This document shows, piece after piece, positions 25,616 through 34,359 of a DNA stretch of 64,000 nt. Below the pieces are notes generated by a model that saw only the letters and a list, made by a program, of their open reading frames with translations, made no database searches and had not been told where the DNA came from. Both the position numbers and the translations under genes were made by a program. Position 1 is the stretch's first letter. Each line of letters opens with the position of its first letter. The stretch comes from Pelagerythrobacter rhizovicinus (GTDB lineage Bacteria; Pseudomonadota; Alphaproteobacteria; Sphingomonadales; Sphingomonadaceae). The stretch is taken from NCBI RefSeq assembly GCF_004135625.1, contig NZ_SDPV01000002.1:1261502-1325501 (forward strand). The letters are read 5' to 3'.

Positions 25616-26101
25616 ATGCGCCGAATGCTGATCATCCTCGCCGCTTCCGCCGCGCTGGCGGCCTGCCAGCAAACCGACGAGGTTGCCGCGCCCGCCACGC
25701 CTCCCGCCGACAGTGGCGCGGCGGCGACGCCCACGGGCGCCACGGACAGCAACACGCCGGCACCCGCGGCGAATGCGCCGGCTTCGCTGGTCGGCGAATA
25801 CCGCGTCGCCGGCATCGACGGCACCGAGGTTGGCGGGCAGATCGGCATCGCCCTGTCGATCACCGAGGAGAGCATCTTCTACGATCCGCGCTGCGCGGGC
25901 CTCGAGTGGACGTACACTTACGAGAGTGGCGCATTGACCACAGATCGCCCCATGGATGCACCGATATGCGAAATCGCGGTTCATCCGGAGAAGCAGCGGC
26001 TCGCGGCCGCGCTCGATGCGGTGACGCGGGCGGAGCGGACGCCCTCGAACGGGATCGAACTGACGGGCGGCGGTCACAGCGTCACCCTGTTCTCGCAATA
26101 G
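25616..26101 (+). CDS. Lipoprotein with META/HslJ-like domain
   Basis: 161 residues. Lipobox LAAC at about residue 17, then a Pro/Ala/Thr-rich linker to about residue 60, then a folded domain beginning LVGEYRVAGIDGTEVGG and ending HSVTLFSQ. It contains two Cys (DPRCAGLEWTY and DAPICEIAVH), and the layout is reminiscent of META/HslJ lipoproteins. The assignment is by pattern only. GGGAGAA precedes the ATG. It lies between rpoC and gltX, 27 bases ahead of gltX, and may be co-transcribed with it. Confidence 0.7.
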   Translation: MRRMLIILAASAALAACQQTDEVAAPATPPADSGAAATPTGATDSNTPAPAANAPASLVGEYRVAGIDGTEVGGQIGIALSITEESIFYDPRCAGLEWTYTYESGALTTDRPMDAPICEIAVHPEKQRLAAALDAVTRAERTPSNGIELTGGGHSVTLFSQ

Positions 26102-26128
26102 CCGCGTGGCTCGGCTATCGGGCCGGTC

Positions 26129-27475
26129 ATGACCGTGACCACCCGCTTCGCCCCCTCGCCCACGGGGCGCCTGCACGTCGGCAATATCCGCACCGCGCTG
26201 CACAACTGGATGCTCGCCCGGAAGGCCGGCGGTCGATTCCTGCTGCGGATCGACGACACCGATGCGGAACGCAGCCGCGAGGAATACGTCGACGCGATCC
26301 GCGCCGATCTCGCCTGGCTCGGGCTCGATCCCGATGGGGAGGAGCGGCAGTCGGCGCGGCTCGACCGCTACGAGACCGCGTTCGAGCGGCTGCGCGCGGC
26401 GGGCCGGGTCTATCGCTGCTACGAGACCGCGCAGGAGCTCGATCTCAAGCGCAAGGTCCTGCTCGGGCGCGGGTTGCCGCCAGTCTACGACCGCGCGGCG
26501 CTGGCGCTGACCGAGGACGATCACGCGGCCAAGGCGACGGCGGGCGTGGCGCCGCACTGGCGCTTCAAGCTGGATCACGATGAGCCGATCGCCTGGGACG
26601 ACGGCATTCGCGGAGCGCAGAAGTTCGATCCGGCGCAGCTTTCCGATCCTGTCATCCGCCGGGCGGACGGATCGTGGCTCTACATGCTGCCGAGCGCGGT
26701 GGACGATCTCGACATGGGCGTGACCGATGTCCTCCGGGGCGAGGACCACGTCTCGAACACGGCCGTGCAGATCCAGATGTTCAGCGCTCTTATCGCTGCC
26801 GGCGACGGCGGGGCGATGCCGCGCTTCGCACACGAGGCGCTGCTCGTCGGCAGCGAGGGCAAGCTGTCGAAGCGGCTCGGCTCGCTCGGCTGCGACGCCT
26901 TCCGCGAGCGCGGGATCGAGCCGGAGGCGCTGGTCGCGCTGCTCGCCCGGATCGGTACTTCCCTTCCGGTCGAGCCGATCGCCGACCGCAGTGTGCTGGT
27001 TGCGAGCGTCGATCTCGCGACGTTCGGCCGGGCGCCGGCCCGGTTCGATGAAGCCGAACTCGAGCGGATCAACACCGCGATCGTCCATCAGCTCGATTAC
27101 GCGGTGGTCGCGGACCGGCTGCCGCAGGGCATGGACGCCGCGGGCTGGCATGCCGTGCAGCCCAATCTCGCGACCGTCGGCGACGCCGCCGAATGGTGGC
27201 GGCTGGTGACCGGGCCGATTGCGCAACCCGCGTTTTCGGACGAAGACCGCGCCTATCTCGCCGAAGCGGCGCGGCTGCTCGAATGGCGCGAGGATCCATG
27301 GCACGCGCTCACCGCCGCACTGAAGCAGGCGACCGGGCGCAAGGGCAAGGCGCTGTTCCTGCCCCTGCGCCAGGCGCTCACCGGCATGGACCACGGACCG
27401 GACATGGCCGAGTTGCTGCCGCTGATCGGCGAGGTCGAGGCGCGCGCGAGACTGGAGCGGGCGGCGAAGGGATAG
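26129..27475 (+). CDS. gltX: Glutamate--tRNA ligase
   Basis: 448 residues, a discriminating-size class I aminoacyl-tRNA synthetase. The HIGH-type motif is in RFAPSPTGRLHVGN near the N-terminus, GEDHVSNTAVQ in the connecting region, and KMSKS is present as KLSKR. Alphaproteobacteria often carry two gltX copies, one charging tRNA-Gln for transamidation; which copy this is cannot be decided here. The start is the ATG at 26129. It is convergent with pyk across a repeat. Confidence 0.95.
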   Translation: MTVTTRFAPSPTGRLHVGNIRTALHNWMLARKAGGRFLLRIDDTDAERSREEYVDAIRADLAWLGLDPDGEERQSARLDRYETAFERLRAAGRVYRCYETAQELDLKRKVLLGRGLPPVYDRAALALTEDDHAAKATAGVAPHWRFKLDHDEPIAWDDGIRGAQKFDPAQLSDPVIRRADGSWLYMLPSAVDDLDMGVTDVLRGEDHVSNTAVQIQMFSALIAAGDGGAMPRFAHEALLVGSEGKLSKRLGSLGCDAFRERGIEPEALVALLARIGTSLPVEPIADRSVLVASVDLATFGRAPARFDEAELERINTAIVHQLDYAVVADRLPQGMDAAGWHAVQPNLATVGDAAEWWRLVTGPIAQPAFSDEDRAYLAEAARLLEWREDPWHALTAALKQATGRKGKALFLPLRQALTGMDHGPDMAELLPLIGEVEARARLERAAKG

Positions 27476-27482
27476 TAATGAT

Positions 27483-27563
27483 CGTCATCCCAGCGAAAGC
27501 TGGGATCGCTATCCGCCAGGTCGGACTTCACGGCCCGCGATCCCAGCTTTCGCTGGGATGACG
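27483..27563. repeat. MITE-like repeat with perfect 27-bp inverted ends
   Basis: CGTCATCCCAGCGAAAGC followed by TGGGATCGC (27483-27509) recurs as its exact complement at 27537-27563 around a 27-base spacer. Each arm is itself a hairpin (ATCCCAGC/GCTGGGAT). It lies between the stops of convergent gltX and pyk, where it could also end transcription. Confidence 0.85.
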
Positions 27564-27578
27564 CGAGGGGGCCTCGGC

Positions 27579-29033
27579 CTACGCCCCGTGCTTCTCCAGT
27601 TCGTTGCCGACCAGCGTCACCACGTGGAGCAGATTGGTCGAGCCGGGGGTCCCGAACGGCACGCCGGCGAGCGCGATCAGCTTGCTGCCCGCCCGACCGA
27701 AGCCGTGCCGCAGCGCCATGCGCTTGCCCTTGGCGATCATCTCCTCGAAGCTCCCGATGTCCTTCGTGACGACGGCGTGCGCGCCCCATAGCAGCGCGAG
27801 GCGGCGCGCGGTCGTCATCGACGGGGTCAGCACCAGCATCGGCACCGACGGCCGCTCGCGCGCGACGCGCCGTGCGGTCGAGCCGGTACCGGTGAAGACC
27901 GTCACAGCCTCGATCGCGACCGTGTCCGCGATGGTCATGCAGGCATGGGCGAGCGCATCGGCGGTGGTACGGTCGGGGGGGGTGTCGAGAAAGCGGACGC
28001 GGTCCAGGTAGGCATCGTCGCGCTCCACCTGGGTTGCGATCTTGTCCATGATCGTTACCGCTTCCTCGGGCCATTCGCCTGCAGCGGTCTCGGCGCTGAG
28101 CATGACTGCATCGGCGCCATCATAGACCGCGTTGGCCACGTCCGACACTTCGGCGCGGGTTGGCGCGGGGCTCTCGATCATCGATTCGAGCATCTGCGTC
28201 GCGACGATCACCGGCTTGCCGGCGGTGCGGGTCTTGTTCACGATCTTCTTCTGCAGCGGCGGCACTTCCTGCGGTTCCAGCTCTACGCCGAGATCGCCGC
28301 GCGCAACCATGATTCCGTCGGCAAGCTCGACGATCTCGTCCAGCCGTCGCACGGCCATCGGCTTCTCGATCTTCGCGCAGAGCGAGCCGCGGCCACCCAT
28401 CAGCTTGCGCGCCTCGGCCAGATCCTCCGGCCGCTGCACGAACGAGAGGCCGATCCAGTCTGCGCCGTGCTCGACCGCGAAGGCCAGATCCTTGCGGTCC
28501 TTCTCTGTCAGCGCCGGGATCGGTATTTCGGCATCGGGTACGTTCACGCCCTTGCGGTTCGAGATCACGCCGCCGACCTCTGCAGAACAGAAAATCCGGT
28601 CCTCGTCCGCCTCGATGACGCGCAGGCGGATCTTGCCGTCATTGATCAGCAGCCGCTGCCCCTTGGCGAGCAGCCCGAACAGCTCGGGGTGGGGCAGGTG
28701 GACACGGGTCTCGTCGCCCGGCTCGGGATTGCGGTCGAGCGTGAAGTGGCCGGAATGGCGGATCACCGCCTGCCCATCCTTGAACTCGCCGACCCGCAGC
28801 TTGGGGCCCTGCAGGTCGCAGAAGATCGCGATCGGCCGCCCGAACTCCTTCTCCAGCGCACGGATCGCCTGGATTGTTTGCGCGTGGGTCGCGTGATCGC
28901 CGTGGCTCATGTTGACGCGGAAGGCGTCTGCGCCGGCCTTGAACAGCCGCCGCAGCATGTCGGGCTCGCGGCTGGCGGGGCCGGTGGTGGCGAGAATCTT
29001 GACCTTGCGGGCGCGCGGATCGAGCTTTTGCAT
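27579..29033 (-). CDS. pyk: Pyruvate kinase
   Basis: 484 residues. It converts phosphoenolpyruvate and ADP to pyruvate and ATP. Features: RKVKILATTGPAS, RVNMSHG near the N-terminus, the catalytic signature in LCAKIEKPMAVRRLDEI, the Mg site MVARGDLGVELE, KPVIVATQMLESM and SAETAAGEWP. The C-terminal domain is present, so the length is normal. It starts at the ATG 29033. It provides the exit for 2- or 3-phosphoglycerate formed by the glycerate kinase at 50-51 kb. Confidence 0.97.
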   Translation of the reverse strand: MQKLDPRARKVKILATTGPASREPDMLRRLFKAGADAFRVNMSHGDHATHAQTIQAIRALEKEFGRPIAIFCDLQGPKLRVGEFKDGQAVIRHSGHFTLDRNPEPGDETRVHLPHPELFGLLAKGQRLLINDGKIRLRVIEADEDRIFCSAEVGGVISNRKGVNVPDAEIPIPALTEKDRKDLAFAVEHGADWIGLSFVQRPEDLAEARKLMGGRGSLCAKIEKPMAVRRLDEIVELADGIMVARGDLGVELEPQEVPPLQKKIVNKTRTAGKPVIVATQMLESMIESPAPTRAEVSDVANAVYDGADAVMLSAETAAGEWPEEAVTIMDKIATQVERDDAYLDRVRFLDTPPDRTTADALAHACMTIADTVAIEAVTVFTGTGSTARRVARERPSVPMLVLTPSMTTARRLALLWGAHAVVTKDIGSFEEMIAKGKRMALRHGFGRAGSKLIALAGVPFGTPGSTNLLHVVTLVGNELEKHGA

Positions 29034-29126
29034 GGATGCTGCGCTACGCCAGAGGCGCGGGCCAAGACAAGGGAAAGCGCGGCCGTGGATACGAATGCGA
29101 CTGCCGATAAAGGCCCATCGGGCGCG

Positions 29127-30182
29127 CTATGGCTGGCCGCATGTCGAGCCTTGGCGGGCCGCCACGGCAATGGCCGGATCGTCGGTGAACACCCCATCCA
29201 CGCCGGCACGCACCAGCAGCGTCCACAGCTTCTCGGGACAACCGCGCCCGCCTTCGCTCTCCCCGTGCCGCAGCGGCGGCGGAAGAAAGGCGTTCTCCTT
29301 GCGCAGAGTCCACGCATGTACCTTCAGTCCTGCCGCGTGGGCGGCGGTGACCAGCCCGCTGGGCGTTCCGTCTTCCTCCAGCAGGAGCCTGATGTCCGCG
29401 CCGATGGCATCGGCATAGTCTGCGATCCGCGCCGCTCCATCCATGGTGACCATCGCGCCATAGCGCATGGAGGGCTCGTCCGCCGGGCCGCCAGCGGCCC
29501 CGACGAGCTGCACCAGCTTGTAATCGCTGCGCTCGTCCAGGCGCCTGAGCGGTGTGATCTCGAAGCTCTGGATGAAGATCGGGTCGTTTGCTCCGATCCC
29601 GGCCGCTGCCAGTTCGCGCAGCAGCAGGTCGACCGTGTCGATGCCTTCGTCCCGCAGCAGGAACTGCGGGTGCTTGAGTTCGGGGTAGAGGCCGATCCGG
29701 CGGCCGGTCTCCGCCTCCTTGGCCTTCACCAGCGCGACGATCTCGGCAAAGGTCGGAACCTGGAAGAGCCCGTCGAATCGCGCACCCACCGGGCGAAGGT
29801 GCGGCAACCGCTCCTTCGCCCGCAGCGTGCGCAGCTCGGCAAGCGTGAAATCCTCGACGAACCAGCCGGTCACCGGCCGCCCGTCGATTGTCTTGGTCCT
29901 GCGCCGGTCGGCGAACGCCGGGCGATCCGCCACGTCGGTCGTGCCGGAGATCTCGTTCTCGTGCCGTGCGACAAGCACAAGGTCCTTGGTCGCGACGAGA
30001 TCGGGCTCGACATAGTCCGCACCCTGATCGATCGCCCGCTCGTAAGCCGCAAGCGTGTGCTCGGGCCGCTCGCCGCTTGCGCCGCGGTGTGCGATCACGA
30101 GCACGTCCGAAGCATCCTGCGCCGCCACCGGCGTTGCCAGCGCGAGCGCGGCCAGCGCGCTCAGGAAAAAGCTGCGGCCCAT
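29127..30182 (-). CDS. Exported glycerophosphodiester phosphodiesterase
   Basis: 351 residues. The signal peptide MGRSFFLSALAALALATPVAAQ places it in the periplasm. VIAHRGASGERPEHTLAAY is the catalytic His/Arg-Glu motif, and ADYVEPDLVATKD, LVARHENEI and YPELKHPQF complete the GDPD barrel active site. It hydrolyses glycerophosphodiesters to glycerol-3-phosphate and an alcohol. The ATG at 30182 has AAGGAGG directly before it and overlaps the end of the ArsC-like gene by 22 bases. It is last in the yebC-ruvC run, so it is probably co-transcribed and translationally coupled. Confidence 0.93.
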   Translation of the reverse strand: MGRSFFLSALAALALATPVAAQDASDVLVIAHRGASGERPEHTLAAYERAIDQGADYVEPDLVATKDLVLVARHENEISGTTDVADRPAFADRRRTKTIDGRPVTGWFVEDFTLAELRTLRAKERLPHLRPVGARFDGLFQVPTFAEIVALVKAKEAETGRRIGLYPELKHPQFLLRDEGIDTVDLLLRELAAAGIGANDPIFIQSFEITPLRRLDERSDYKLVQLVGAAGGPADEPSMRYGAMVTMDGAARIADYADAIGADIRLLLEEDGTPSGLVTAAHAAGLKVHAWTLRKENAFLPPPLRHGESEGGRGCPEKLWTLLVRAGVDGVFTDDPAIAVAARQGSTCGQP

Positions 30183-30508
30183 TCGTCCTCCTTGAACCCC
30201 ACGAGCAGACCGCCGGGGTGCTCGACCACCGGCCGCTTGATCATGCTCGGGTGCTGTTGCAGCAGCGTGACGGCCTTCTCGGCATCGATGTCCGCCTTCT
30301 CCGCGTCCGACAGCTTGCGGAAAGTCGTCCCGCGCCGGTTCAATATGGCGTCGACGCCTCGCGCGGCGATCCACGTCCGCAGCCGCCCGGGATCGGCGCC
30401 TTCCTTCTTGTAGTCGTGGAACGCGTAGTCCACGCCGCGCGCGTCGAGCCACTGGCGGGCCTTCTTGATCGTGTCGCAGTTGGGGATGCCGTAAACCTCG
30501 ATGCTCAT
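30161..30508 (-). CDS. ArsC/Spx/YffB-family reductase-like protein
   Basis: 115 residues with a thioredoxin-like fold. MSIEVYGIPNCDTIKKARQW carries the family Cys in PNCDTIKKA, then ARGVDYAFHDYKKEG and LLQQHPSMIKRPVVE. This matches YffB-type proteins of the ArsC family; arsenate reductase activity is not established for them. Start ATG at 30508 overlaps the stop of the upstream ABM gene by 4 bases (ATGA type), and its end overlaps the GDPD start. Confidence 0.9.
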   Translation of the reverse strand: MSIEVYGIPNCDTIKKARQWLDARGVDYAFHDYKKEGADPGRLRTWIAARGVDAILNRRGTTFRKLSDAEKADIDAEKAVTLLQQHPSMIKRPVVEHPGGLLVGFKEDEWAAAFS

Positions 30509-30819
30509 GCTGCGTCCTTGCTGTTGAACCGGTGGATGCGCGGGGCGTCGCAGGCGAACAGGGTGTAGCTCTCGTAGAACTCGCTGCGGCCGCGGTTCTG
30601 CACCACGCGGTGCTCGGCCACGCGGCCCCAGGCGCGGGCGGAGGCTTCGTCCTGCCATTCCGAGAGCGCGATCACCTCGCCGTCGTCGCTCGTGTAGCTC
30701 TTGAACGAGAGGAAGCCGGGCTGCGCCTGTGCGAGTTCGAGCATACGGTCGGCTTCGGCGTCATAGGCGGGGTAATCGATGTCGGCTCGTTTGCGGTTAC
30801 GGAATACGACGAGAAACAT
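30505..30819 (-). CDS. Antibiotic biosynthesis monooxygenase (ABM) domain protein
   Basis: 104 residues, one ferredoxin-like ABM domain: [54 protein letters not shown], then EHRVVQNRGRSEFYESY. Such proteins act on quinones, haem or small aromatic compounds, or have no known substrate. It overlaps ruvC by one base and the ArsC-like gene by four, so it belongs to the same operon. Confidence 0.88.
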   Translation of the reverse strand: MFLVVFRNRKRADIDYPAYDAEADRMLELAQAQPGFLSFKSYTSDDGEVIALSEWQDEASARAWGRVAEHRVVQNRGRSEFYESYTLFACDAPRIHRFNSKDAA

Positions 30820-31289
30820 CAGCGTCCTTTCAGGTGTGCATCGGCGATCGCAACGGCGAGGGCATCGGCCGCGTCCGGCCCGGCGATCGCCGCCCCGGGC
30901 AACAGGATCTTGAGCATGGCCTGCACCTGCTGCTTCTCGGCGCCGCCGGTGCCGACGACCGCCTTCTTAACGAGCCGCGCGGCATGTTCGTGCACCTCGA
31001 TCCCTGCCGCCCCGCAGGCGGCGAGCACTGCGCCGCGGGCCTGTGCGAGCTTGAGCGTCGATTGCGGATTCTTGTTGGCGAAGACTTCCTCCGCCGCGGC
31101 GCGGTCCGGGCGGTGCTGCGCGATCACTGCGGAGACCGCCGAATGCAACGCCGCGAGCCGCTCGGCCATCGGGGCCTTGGCATCGGTCGGGATCTGCCCG
31201 TTGGCGACGTGCGACAGCCGCGCGCCCTCCGCCCGCACAAGACCCCAGCCGGTGCAACTGAGCGAAGGATCGAGGCCGAGGATCAGCAT
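30819..31289 (-). CDS. ruvC: Holliday junction resolvase RuvC
   Basis: 156 residues. It cuts Holliday junctions after RuvAB branch migration. The catalytic acids are in [16 protein letters not shown] (Asp7), [11 protein letters not shown] (Glu) and [14 protein letters not shown] (Asp pair). ruvA and ruvB do not follow as they do in many proteobacteria; instead ABM, ArsC-like and GDPD genes are coupled downstream. It is separated from yebC by a hairpin repeat. Confidence 0.96.
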   Translation of the reverse strand: MLILGLDPSLSCTGWGLVRAEGARLSHVANGQIPTDAKAPMAERLAALHSAVSAVIAQHRPDRAAAEEVFANKNPQSTLKLAQARGAVLAACGAAGIEVHEHAARLVKKAVVGTGGAEKQQVQAMLKILLPGAAIAGPDAADALAVAIADAHLKGR

Positions 31290-31295
31290 TCCTCC

Positions 31296-31383
31296 TCCCC
31301 CTCCCGCCCACGCGAGAGGGGCAGGGGGCGGGTGAGAGGTCGACCGAAGCCCACCCCTGACCCCTCCCGCAAGCGGGAGGGGA
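31296..31383. repeat. Paired-hairpin repeat between yebC and ruvC
   Basis: Arms at about 31296-31334 and 31349-31383 are imperfect inverted copies. The right arm (CCCACCCCTGACCCCTCCCG and onward) matches the right arm at 21126-21160 with very few changes, so this is a second copy of the rpoB/rpoC element. Confidence 0.75.
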
Positions 31384-31389
31384 ATGGGA

Positions 31390-32133
31390 TCAACCCAGCT
31401 TCTCCATCACTTCGTCGGGAATCTCGTAGTTGCCCCACACGGTCTGGACATCGTCGTCGTCATCGAGTGCGTCGACGAGCTTGAGCAGCGTGCCGGCCGA
31501 GCCCTCGTCCATCTCCACGGTGATGTTCGGCTTCCACGCCAGCTTGACGTTCTCCGCCTCGCCCAGGGTCTTTTCCAGCGCGCTCGCGACTTCGTGCAGC
31601 GCTTCCATTTCGGTCCAGATCGTGTGGCCGTTCTCGTCGCTTTCGACGTCGTCGGCGCCCGCCTCGATCGCGGCTTCGAGAACCTTCTCCTCGTCGCCCG
31701 CGCTCGCCGGATATTCGATCAGGCCCTTGCGCTCGAATCCGTGCGCGACCGAGCCTTCGGTGCCGAGATTGCCGCCGTTCTTGGAGAAGGCCGTGCGCAC
31801 GGCGGTGGCGGTGCGGTTGCGGTTGTCGGTCAGCGCCTCGACGATCAGCGCGACGCCGCCGGGGCCGTAGCCCTCGTAGCGGACTTCCTCGTAGTTATCC
31901 TCGTCCCCGCCCGATGCCTTGTCGATCGCGCGCTGGATGTTGTCCTTGGGCATCGACTGCGCCTTGGCGTTGTTGATCGCCAGCCGCAGGCGCGGGTTCA
32001 TGTCGGGGTCTGGGGCGCCCATCTTCGCCGCGACGGTGATCTCGCGGCTCAGCTTGGAGAAGAGGTTGGAGCGCTTCTTATCCTGCGCTCCCTTGCGGTG
32101 CATGATGTTCTTGAATTTGGAATGGCCTGCCAT
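31390..32133 (-). CDS. yebC: YebC/PmpR/TACO1-family protein
   Basis: 247 residues, full length. [20 protein letters not shown] is the diagnostic start, then the [19 protein letters not shown] and [19 protein letters not shown] regions. The family includes DNA-binding regulators and factors that relieve ribosome stalling at proline runs. It is first in the run leading to ruvC, 100 bases upstream of it, the common yebC-ruvC order. Confidence 0.96.
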   Translation of the reverse strand: MAGHSKFKNIMHRKGAQDKKRSNLFSKLSREITVAAKMGAPDPDMNPRLRLAINNAKAQSMPKDNIQRAIDKASGGDEDNYEEVRYEGYGPGGVALIVEALTDNRNRTATAVRTAFSKNGGNLGTEGSVAHGFERKGLIEYPASAGDEEKVLEAAIEAGADDVESDENGHTIWTEMEALHEVASALEKTLGEAENVKLAWKPNITVEMDEGSAGTLLKLVDALDDDDDVQTVWGNYEIPDEVMEKLG

Positions 32134-32235
32134 AGTAACCCCGGGATTTGGTCTGTCCTGTGACCCGGCGGTGCGGGCCGCATTGTGACGCGCTCCTAGC
32201 GAAGCCGGGGCGCACGAGCAATCGGCGGCGGGCGG

Positions 32236-32703
32236 TCAGGGTGCGATGTCGAAGTGAAGCACTTCCTCGCGCGTGCCGAGCTTGTCGTAGAGCGCGATCG
32301 CGGGTTTGTCCTCCGGCTGGGTGTCGGCCTGGACGTAGATGACCCATACGCCCGCCTCGCGCGCGATCCGCCGCGTCTCTTCGATCAGCGCGGTGGCGAC
32401 GCCACGCCGCCGCCAGCTCTCGGTGACGGCGAGGTCGTATATGTAGAGCTCGCTGCGCGCCTGCTCGAACTTGGGCAGGATGTATCCTGCAAGCGCACCG
32501 ATCATTTCGCCGTCCGCCTCCGCTGCAAGCAGCACCGTATCGGCCCGCGCAAGCAGCGCTTCGGCATAGGCGTCGTCGGGCGGGCGCGAGGCGTAGCTTT
32601 CGGGGTCGTCGAAGACCTCCGCGAACAGGCGGTTCATCGCGCGGAAGCGCGCGAGGTCGCCGCGGGCGATCCGCGCGACCGAGAAGTCGGAGCCCGTGCT
32701 CAG
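32236..32703 (-). CDS. GNAT acetyltransferase, AAC(3)-I-like
   Basis: About 155 residues. [23 protein letters not shown] core is present ([19 protein letters not shown]), followed by the acetyl-CoA loop [10 protein letters not shown] and [17 protein letters not shown], closely resembling aminoglycoside 3-N-acetyltransferase I-type proteins. The N-terminal strand ([13 protein letters not shown]) must be translated, yet no ATG, GTG or TTG lies before it. The best start is CTG at 32703, overlapping the ybjQ stop; the next ATG is 32637 and would remove the first strand. Resistance activity is not shown by this similarity. Confidence 0.8.
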   Translation of the reverse strand: MSTGSDFSVARIARGDLARFRAMNRLFAEVFDDPESYASRPPDDAYAEALLARADTVLLAAEADGEMIGALAGYILPKFEQARSELYIYDLAVTESWRRRGVATALIEETRRIAREAGVWVIYVQADTQPEDKPAIALYDKLGTREEVLHFDIAP

Positions 32704-33047
32704 ATACGCACCGCGGTGCCGCTGGCGGAGACCATCAGCATCGAGCCGGTATCGCCGATCACCTCGTAGTCGAGATCGACCCCGACCACGGCGTTGCCGC
32801 CCAGCGAGCCGCATTCGGCCTGCAGCTCCTGAATCGCCTGCTCGCGCGCATCGCGCAGGATCCGCTCGTAGCTGCCCGAGCGGCCGCCGACGATGTCGCG
32901 GATATTGGCGAAGAGATCGCGGAACAGGTTCGCCCCGACGATCACCTCGCCGGTGACGATGCCGAGATAGTCCTGGATCGGCCGCCCCTCGATCGTGGGC
33001 GTGGTGGTGACGACGATGCCCCTCGCATCCTTCCAAGGACCAGCCAT
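32700..33047 (-). CDS. ybjQ: YbjQ/UPF0145 family protein
   Basis: 115 residues. [20 protein letters not shown] and [18 protein letters not shown] are the family signature, and [17 protein letters not shown] forms the C-terminal core. These proteins form small oligomers of unknown function. The ATG at 33047 is preceded by GAGGAG. The stop overlaps the likely start of the GNAT gene, and the SDR gene ends 10 bases upstream, so SDR-ybjQ-GNAT look like one transcript. Confidence 0.92.
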   Translation of the reverse strand: MAGPWKDARGIVVTTTPTIEGRPIQDYLGIVTGEVIVGANLFRDLFANIRDIVGGRSGSYERILRDAREQAIQELQAECGSLGGNAVVGVDLDYEVIGDTGSMLMVSASGTAVRI

Positions 33048-33057
33048 CCGAAACTCC

Positions 33058-33936
33058 TCAGCCGTTGACCACGATCCCGCCATTGGGGTGCAGGACCTGC
33101 CCCGACATATAGGACGAATCCTCGCATGCAAGAAACAGGAACGCAGGCGCCACCTCGTTCGGCTGGCCCGGGCGGCCCATCGGCGTGCCCTCGCCGAAAT
33201 GCTCGACCTTCTCGGGCGGCGCGCCGCCGCAGGGATTGAGCGGTGTCCAGATCGGCCCGGGCGCGACGGCATTCACGCGGATGCCATCCTTGATCAGGTT
33301 CTCGCTCAGCGAGCGGGTGAAGGCGGTGATCGCGCCCTTGGTCGCGGAATAGTCGAGCAGTCCGCCCGAGCCCTTGTACATCGTCACGCTGGTGCAGTTG
33401 ACGATCGCCGCGCCTTTGGTGAGATGCGGCCGCGCCGCCTGGACGAGATAGAACATCGAGAAGATGTTGGTCTGGAACGTGCGCTGGAGCTGTTCGGCGG
33501 TGATCTCGGTCACTTCCTTGTCGGGATGCTGCTCGCCGGCATTGTTGACCAGCACGTCGAGCCGGCCCCACTTATCGATGACTTTTGCGACCAGAGCCTT
33601 GCAGACTTCCGGATCGCCGAGGTCGCCGCGGTGGAACAGGCCTTCGCTTCCCTCGCGCTCGATGGCGTCGATGGTAATGCGCGCGTCGTCGTCCTCCTCG
33701 AGGTAGGCTATCGCGACTTTCGCACCCTCGCGCGCAAACAGCACCGCGGTGGCGCGGCCGATGCCGCTGTCGCCGCCGGTGACGATCGCCACTTTGCCCT
33801 TGAGCCGGCCGGAGCCGGGATAGCGGGGCTCCCACTCGGGCTTGTCGTCCATCGCAGTCTCGTGACCGGGCAGTTTCGGCTCTTCGTTCGTTTCCTCGAT
33901 GAAGGCCTTGTCGACGGTTTCGGTTGAATCGTTCAT
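33058..33936 (-). CDS. Short-chain dehydrogenase (YhxC/YghA-like)
   Basis: 292 residues. A hydrophilic N-terminal extension of about 45 residues ([19 protein letters not shown]) is followed by a classical SDR: NAD(P) motif [14 protein letters not shown], and catalytic YSATK. The extension and the [15 protein letters not shown] entry match the general-stress/aldehyde-reductase type subgroup. GGAG precedes the ATG at 33936. It has the same strand as ybjQ and the GNAT gene. Confidence 0.93.
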   Translation of the reverse strand: MNDSTETVDKAFIEETNEEPKLPGHETAMDDKPEWEPRYPGSGRLKGKVAIVTGGDSGIGRATAVLFAREGAKVAIAYLEEDDDARITIDAIEREGSEGLFHRGDLGDPEVCKALVAKVIDKWGRLDVLVNNAGEQHPDKEVTEITAEQLQRTFQTNIFSMFYLVQAARPHLTKGAAIVNCTSVTMYKGSGGLLDYSATKGAITAFTRSLSENLIKDGIRVNAVAPGPIWTPLNPCGGAPPEKVEHFGEGTPMGRPGQPNEVAPAFLFLACEDSSYMSGQVLHPNGGIVVNG

Positions 33937-34016
33937 CGTTCGCTCCGTGAATCGGGTGTTCACGAAAGCAATCGACGGGAGCGGAGCCTCGTTCCCCGCT
34001 CCGCCGCGGCGGCGGA

Positions 34017-34253
34017 TCAGCCCAGCCCGAGCGCCGCCTTGTAGGTGTCGAGCACCATTTCCATTTCCGCGCGGTCGTCGGGCTTCATCTTCCGGAGGCG
34101 GACGATCTGGCGCATGATCTTGACGTCGTAGCCGACCGCCTTCGCCTCGGCATAGACGTCGCGGATATCGTCGGCGATGCCCTTCTTCTCCTCCTCGAGG
34201 CGCTCGATGCGTTCGATCAGAAGGCGCAGGCGGTCGTCGGTGGCTTCGGCCAT
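34017..34253 (-). CDS. gapR: GapR nucleoid-associated protein (DUF2312)
   Basis: 78 residues, strongly helical: [19 protein letters not shown] and the characteristic [20 protein letters not shown] followed by [17 protein letters not shown]2312 is GapR, the alphaproteobacterial protein that clamps overtwisted DNA ahead of replication and transcription and stimulates type II topoisomerases. The length is complete. It lies between ubiG and the SDR gene, same strand, with gaps of about 100 and 80 bases. Confidence 0.95.
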   Translation of the reverse strand: MAEATDDRLRLLIERIERLEEEKKGIADDIRDVYAEAKAVGYDVKIMRQIVRLRKMKPDDRAEMEMVLDTYKAALGLG

Positions 34254-34359
34254 GTTCTAACTCCGGATGATGTGAGAATCGGTTGGCGCGCTCGATAGCC
34301 AGCCTGTCGGAGCCGGTGAACCCGCGGTGCGAGTTTTCCCCCTGTCTTCGTGGCAAGGC

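Noticed and set aside
34254..34359. Candidate tRNA or small RNA between gapR and ubiG
   Set aside because: About 105 bases with no cloverleaf, terminator-like hairpin or other support.
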